From positions 62,001 through 126,000 of the forward strand of contig NZ_JACLAF010000010.1 in assembly GCF_015355625.1 (NCBI RefSeq): DNA of 64,000 nucleotides, in the 5' to 3' direction. Numbering within the stretch: position 1 is the stretch's first letter; every line of letters begins with the position of its first letter. The position numbers were made by a program, and so were the translations under genes. The notes under the pieces are model-generated. The model saw only the letters and a list, made by a program, of their open reading frames with translations. It was not told where the DNA came from and did not search any database. The stretch is from Tamlana sp. I1 (GTDB taxonomy: Bacteria > Bacteroidota > Bacteroidia > Flavobacteriales > Flavobacteriaceae). Below, piece by piece: positions 63,526-64,000 of this stretch.

Positions 63526-64000
63526 ATGAATAAATTTTTATTTCCCATACTGGCAGTTATTTTAGGCTTTATTATAGCCTTACTTAGTAAAAAACAAAAA
63601 TCCTGGAACACCAAACTCCTACTCTCTTTTAGTGGTGCTTTTTTATTAGCCCTAACTCTTTTCGAGTTGTTACCAGAAGTTTATCATCATTTGGACACCA
63701 AACTTGCTGGCTTATTAATTATGGGCGGTATTTTGCTTCAAATTACCTTAGAGTTATTCTCGAAAGGAGCCGAACACGGGCATGTTCATATTCATAAAGG
63801 AAATTCAACATTTCCATGGACACTTTTTGTTAGTTTATGTATTCATAGTTTATTAGAAGGGTTTTCAATACACGACCACAACGATATGGTTTACGGCGTT
63901 TTAGTGCATAAAATCCCGATCGCAACTGTAATTACTTTGTTTTTAATGCAATCAAATTACAGCAAAACTCAAATTGGTGCTTTTCTACTCATTTTTGCAT
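63526..64000 (+). CDS. ZIP-family metal transporter (cut by window edge)
   Basis: From ATG at 63526 the frame stays open for 158 codons to the window end. It begins MNKFLFPILAVILGFIIALLS, followed by LLLSFSGAFLLALTLFELLP, AGLLIMGGILLQITLELF, a His-rich loop GAEHGHVHIHKG, and CIHSLLEGFSIHDH and HKIPIATVITLF. The HSLLEGF and HKIP motifs in TM4 and TM5 are the metal-binding signature of ZIP transporters, which bring in zinc, iron or manganese. The C-terminal part is outside the window. It is not likely to be a pseudogene since no stop is seen. Confidence 0.93.
   Translation, partial: MNKFLFPILAVILGFIIALLSKKQKSWNTKLLLSFSGAFLLALTLFELLPEVYHHLDTKLAGLLIMGGILLQITLELFSKGAEHGHVHIHKGNSTFPWTLFVSLCIHSLLEGFSIHDHNDMVYGVLVHKIPIATVITLFLMQSNYSKTQIGAFLLIFA

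Overview
The window is AT-rich chromosomal DNA from a member of the Bacteroidetes, most likely a marine Flavobacteriaceae. The evidence is a type IX secretion C-terminal signal on a secreted SprB-repeat protein, SusC/SusD outer-membrane pairs, TAnnTTTG-type promoters (one with a TTTG box 19 bases upstream), a bacillithiol synthase (BshA), several genes that start with TTG, and intergenic repeats typical of this group. Gene order (TamB/TsaD divergent; amidase/LptD divergent; GH3-serine hydrolase followed by BshA) also fits Flavobacteriaceae. No tRNA, rRNA, CRISPR array, prophage or intact insertion sequence was seen.

Layout. 1-9.3 kb: a cut-off rhodanese sulfurtransferase, a small conserved protein, a dicarboxylate/amino-acid symporter, a broken helix-turn-helix gene, a T9SS-secreted protein flanked by two copies of a 48-bp repeat, a Flavo-1-like structured element, chorismate synthase, an LpxH-like phosphoesterase and a fused FAD/Fe-S D-lactate-dehydrogenase-type enzyme. 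9.6-15.5 kb: a small beta-barrel protein, a lipoprotein, BshA and a GH3-plus-beta-lactamase fusion. 15.7-24.1 kb: an envelope/redox block (conserved hypothetical, CCG-type Fe-S protein, membrane ferredoxin, MCE protein, cell-wall amidase) facing LptD and RidA. 24.1-29.4 kb: a lipoprotein, a MntA/HepT toxin-antitoxin pair, a hybrid histidine kinase whose phospho-accepting histidine is a tyrosine, GMP reductase and a two-half ABC ATPase whose first half has no P-loop. 29.4-32.4 kb: pfkA-gap plus an N-acetylglucosamine-kinase-like gene. 32.5-42.7 kb: TamB, TsaD, RsmE, a DUF4159 protein, a TrmH-type methylase, an AI-2E-family permease and a THUMP-like methyltransferase.

42.7-57.6 kb is the clearest functional unit, an amino-sugar (N-acetylglucosamine/chitooligosaccharide) utilisation locus. 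The minus-strand operon runs SusC, SusD, NagB fused to a PIG-L deacetylase, a lipoprotein, a GH20 hexosaminidase, an N-acetylglucosamine kinase and a small unknown protein. Divergent from it are a LytS/LytTR-type two-component system, a NagP-like sugar permease and a NagX-like membrane acyltransferase. Together they would bind oligosaccharide at the outer membrane, cut it in the periplasm, import GlcNAc, phosphorylate it, deacetylate and deaminate it to fructose-6-phosphate, which the pfkA-gap genes 10 kb away can process.

57.8-64 kb: pheT behind a near-consensus promoter, an OsmC protein, a large repeat-filled gap, an RlmL-type RNA methylase, a SAM methyltransferase and the start of a ZIP metal transporter. 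The most unusual non-coding content is a set of phased 7-bp and 8-bp repeat arrays in the gaps between genes, several touching stop codons. No wholly new multi-gene system could be shown. The best leads are the histidine-less hybrid kinase, the NagB/PIG-L fusion locus with its unknown passenger gene, and the structured and short-period repeats.
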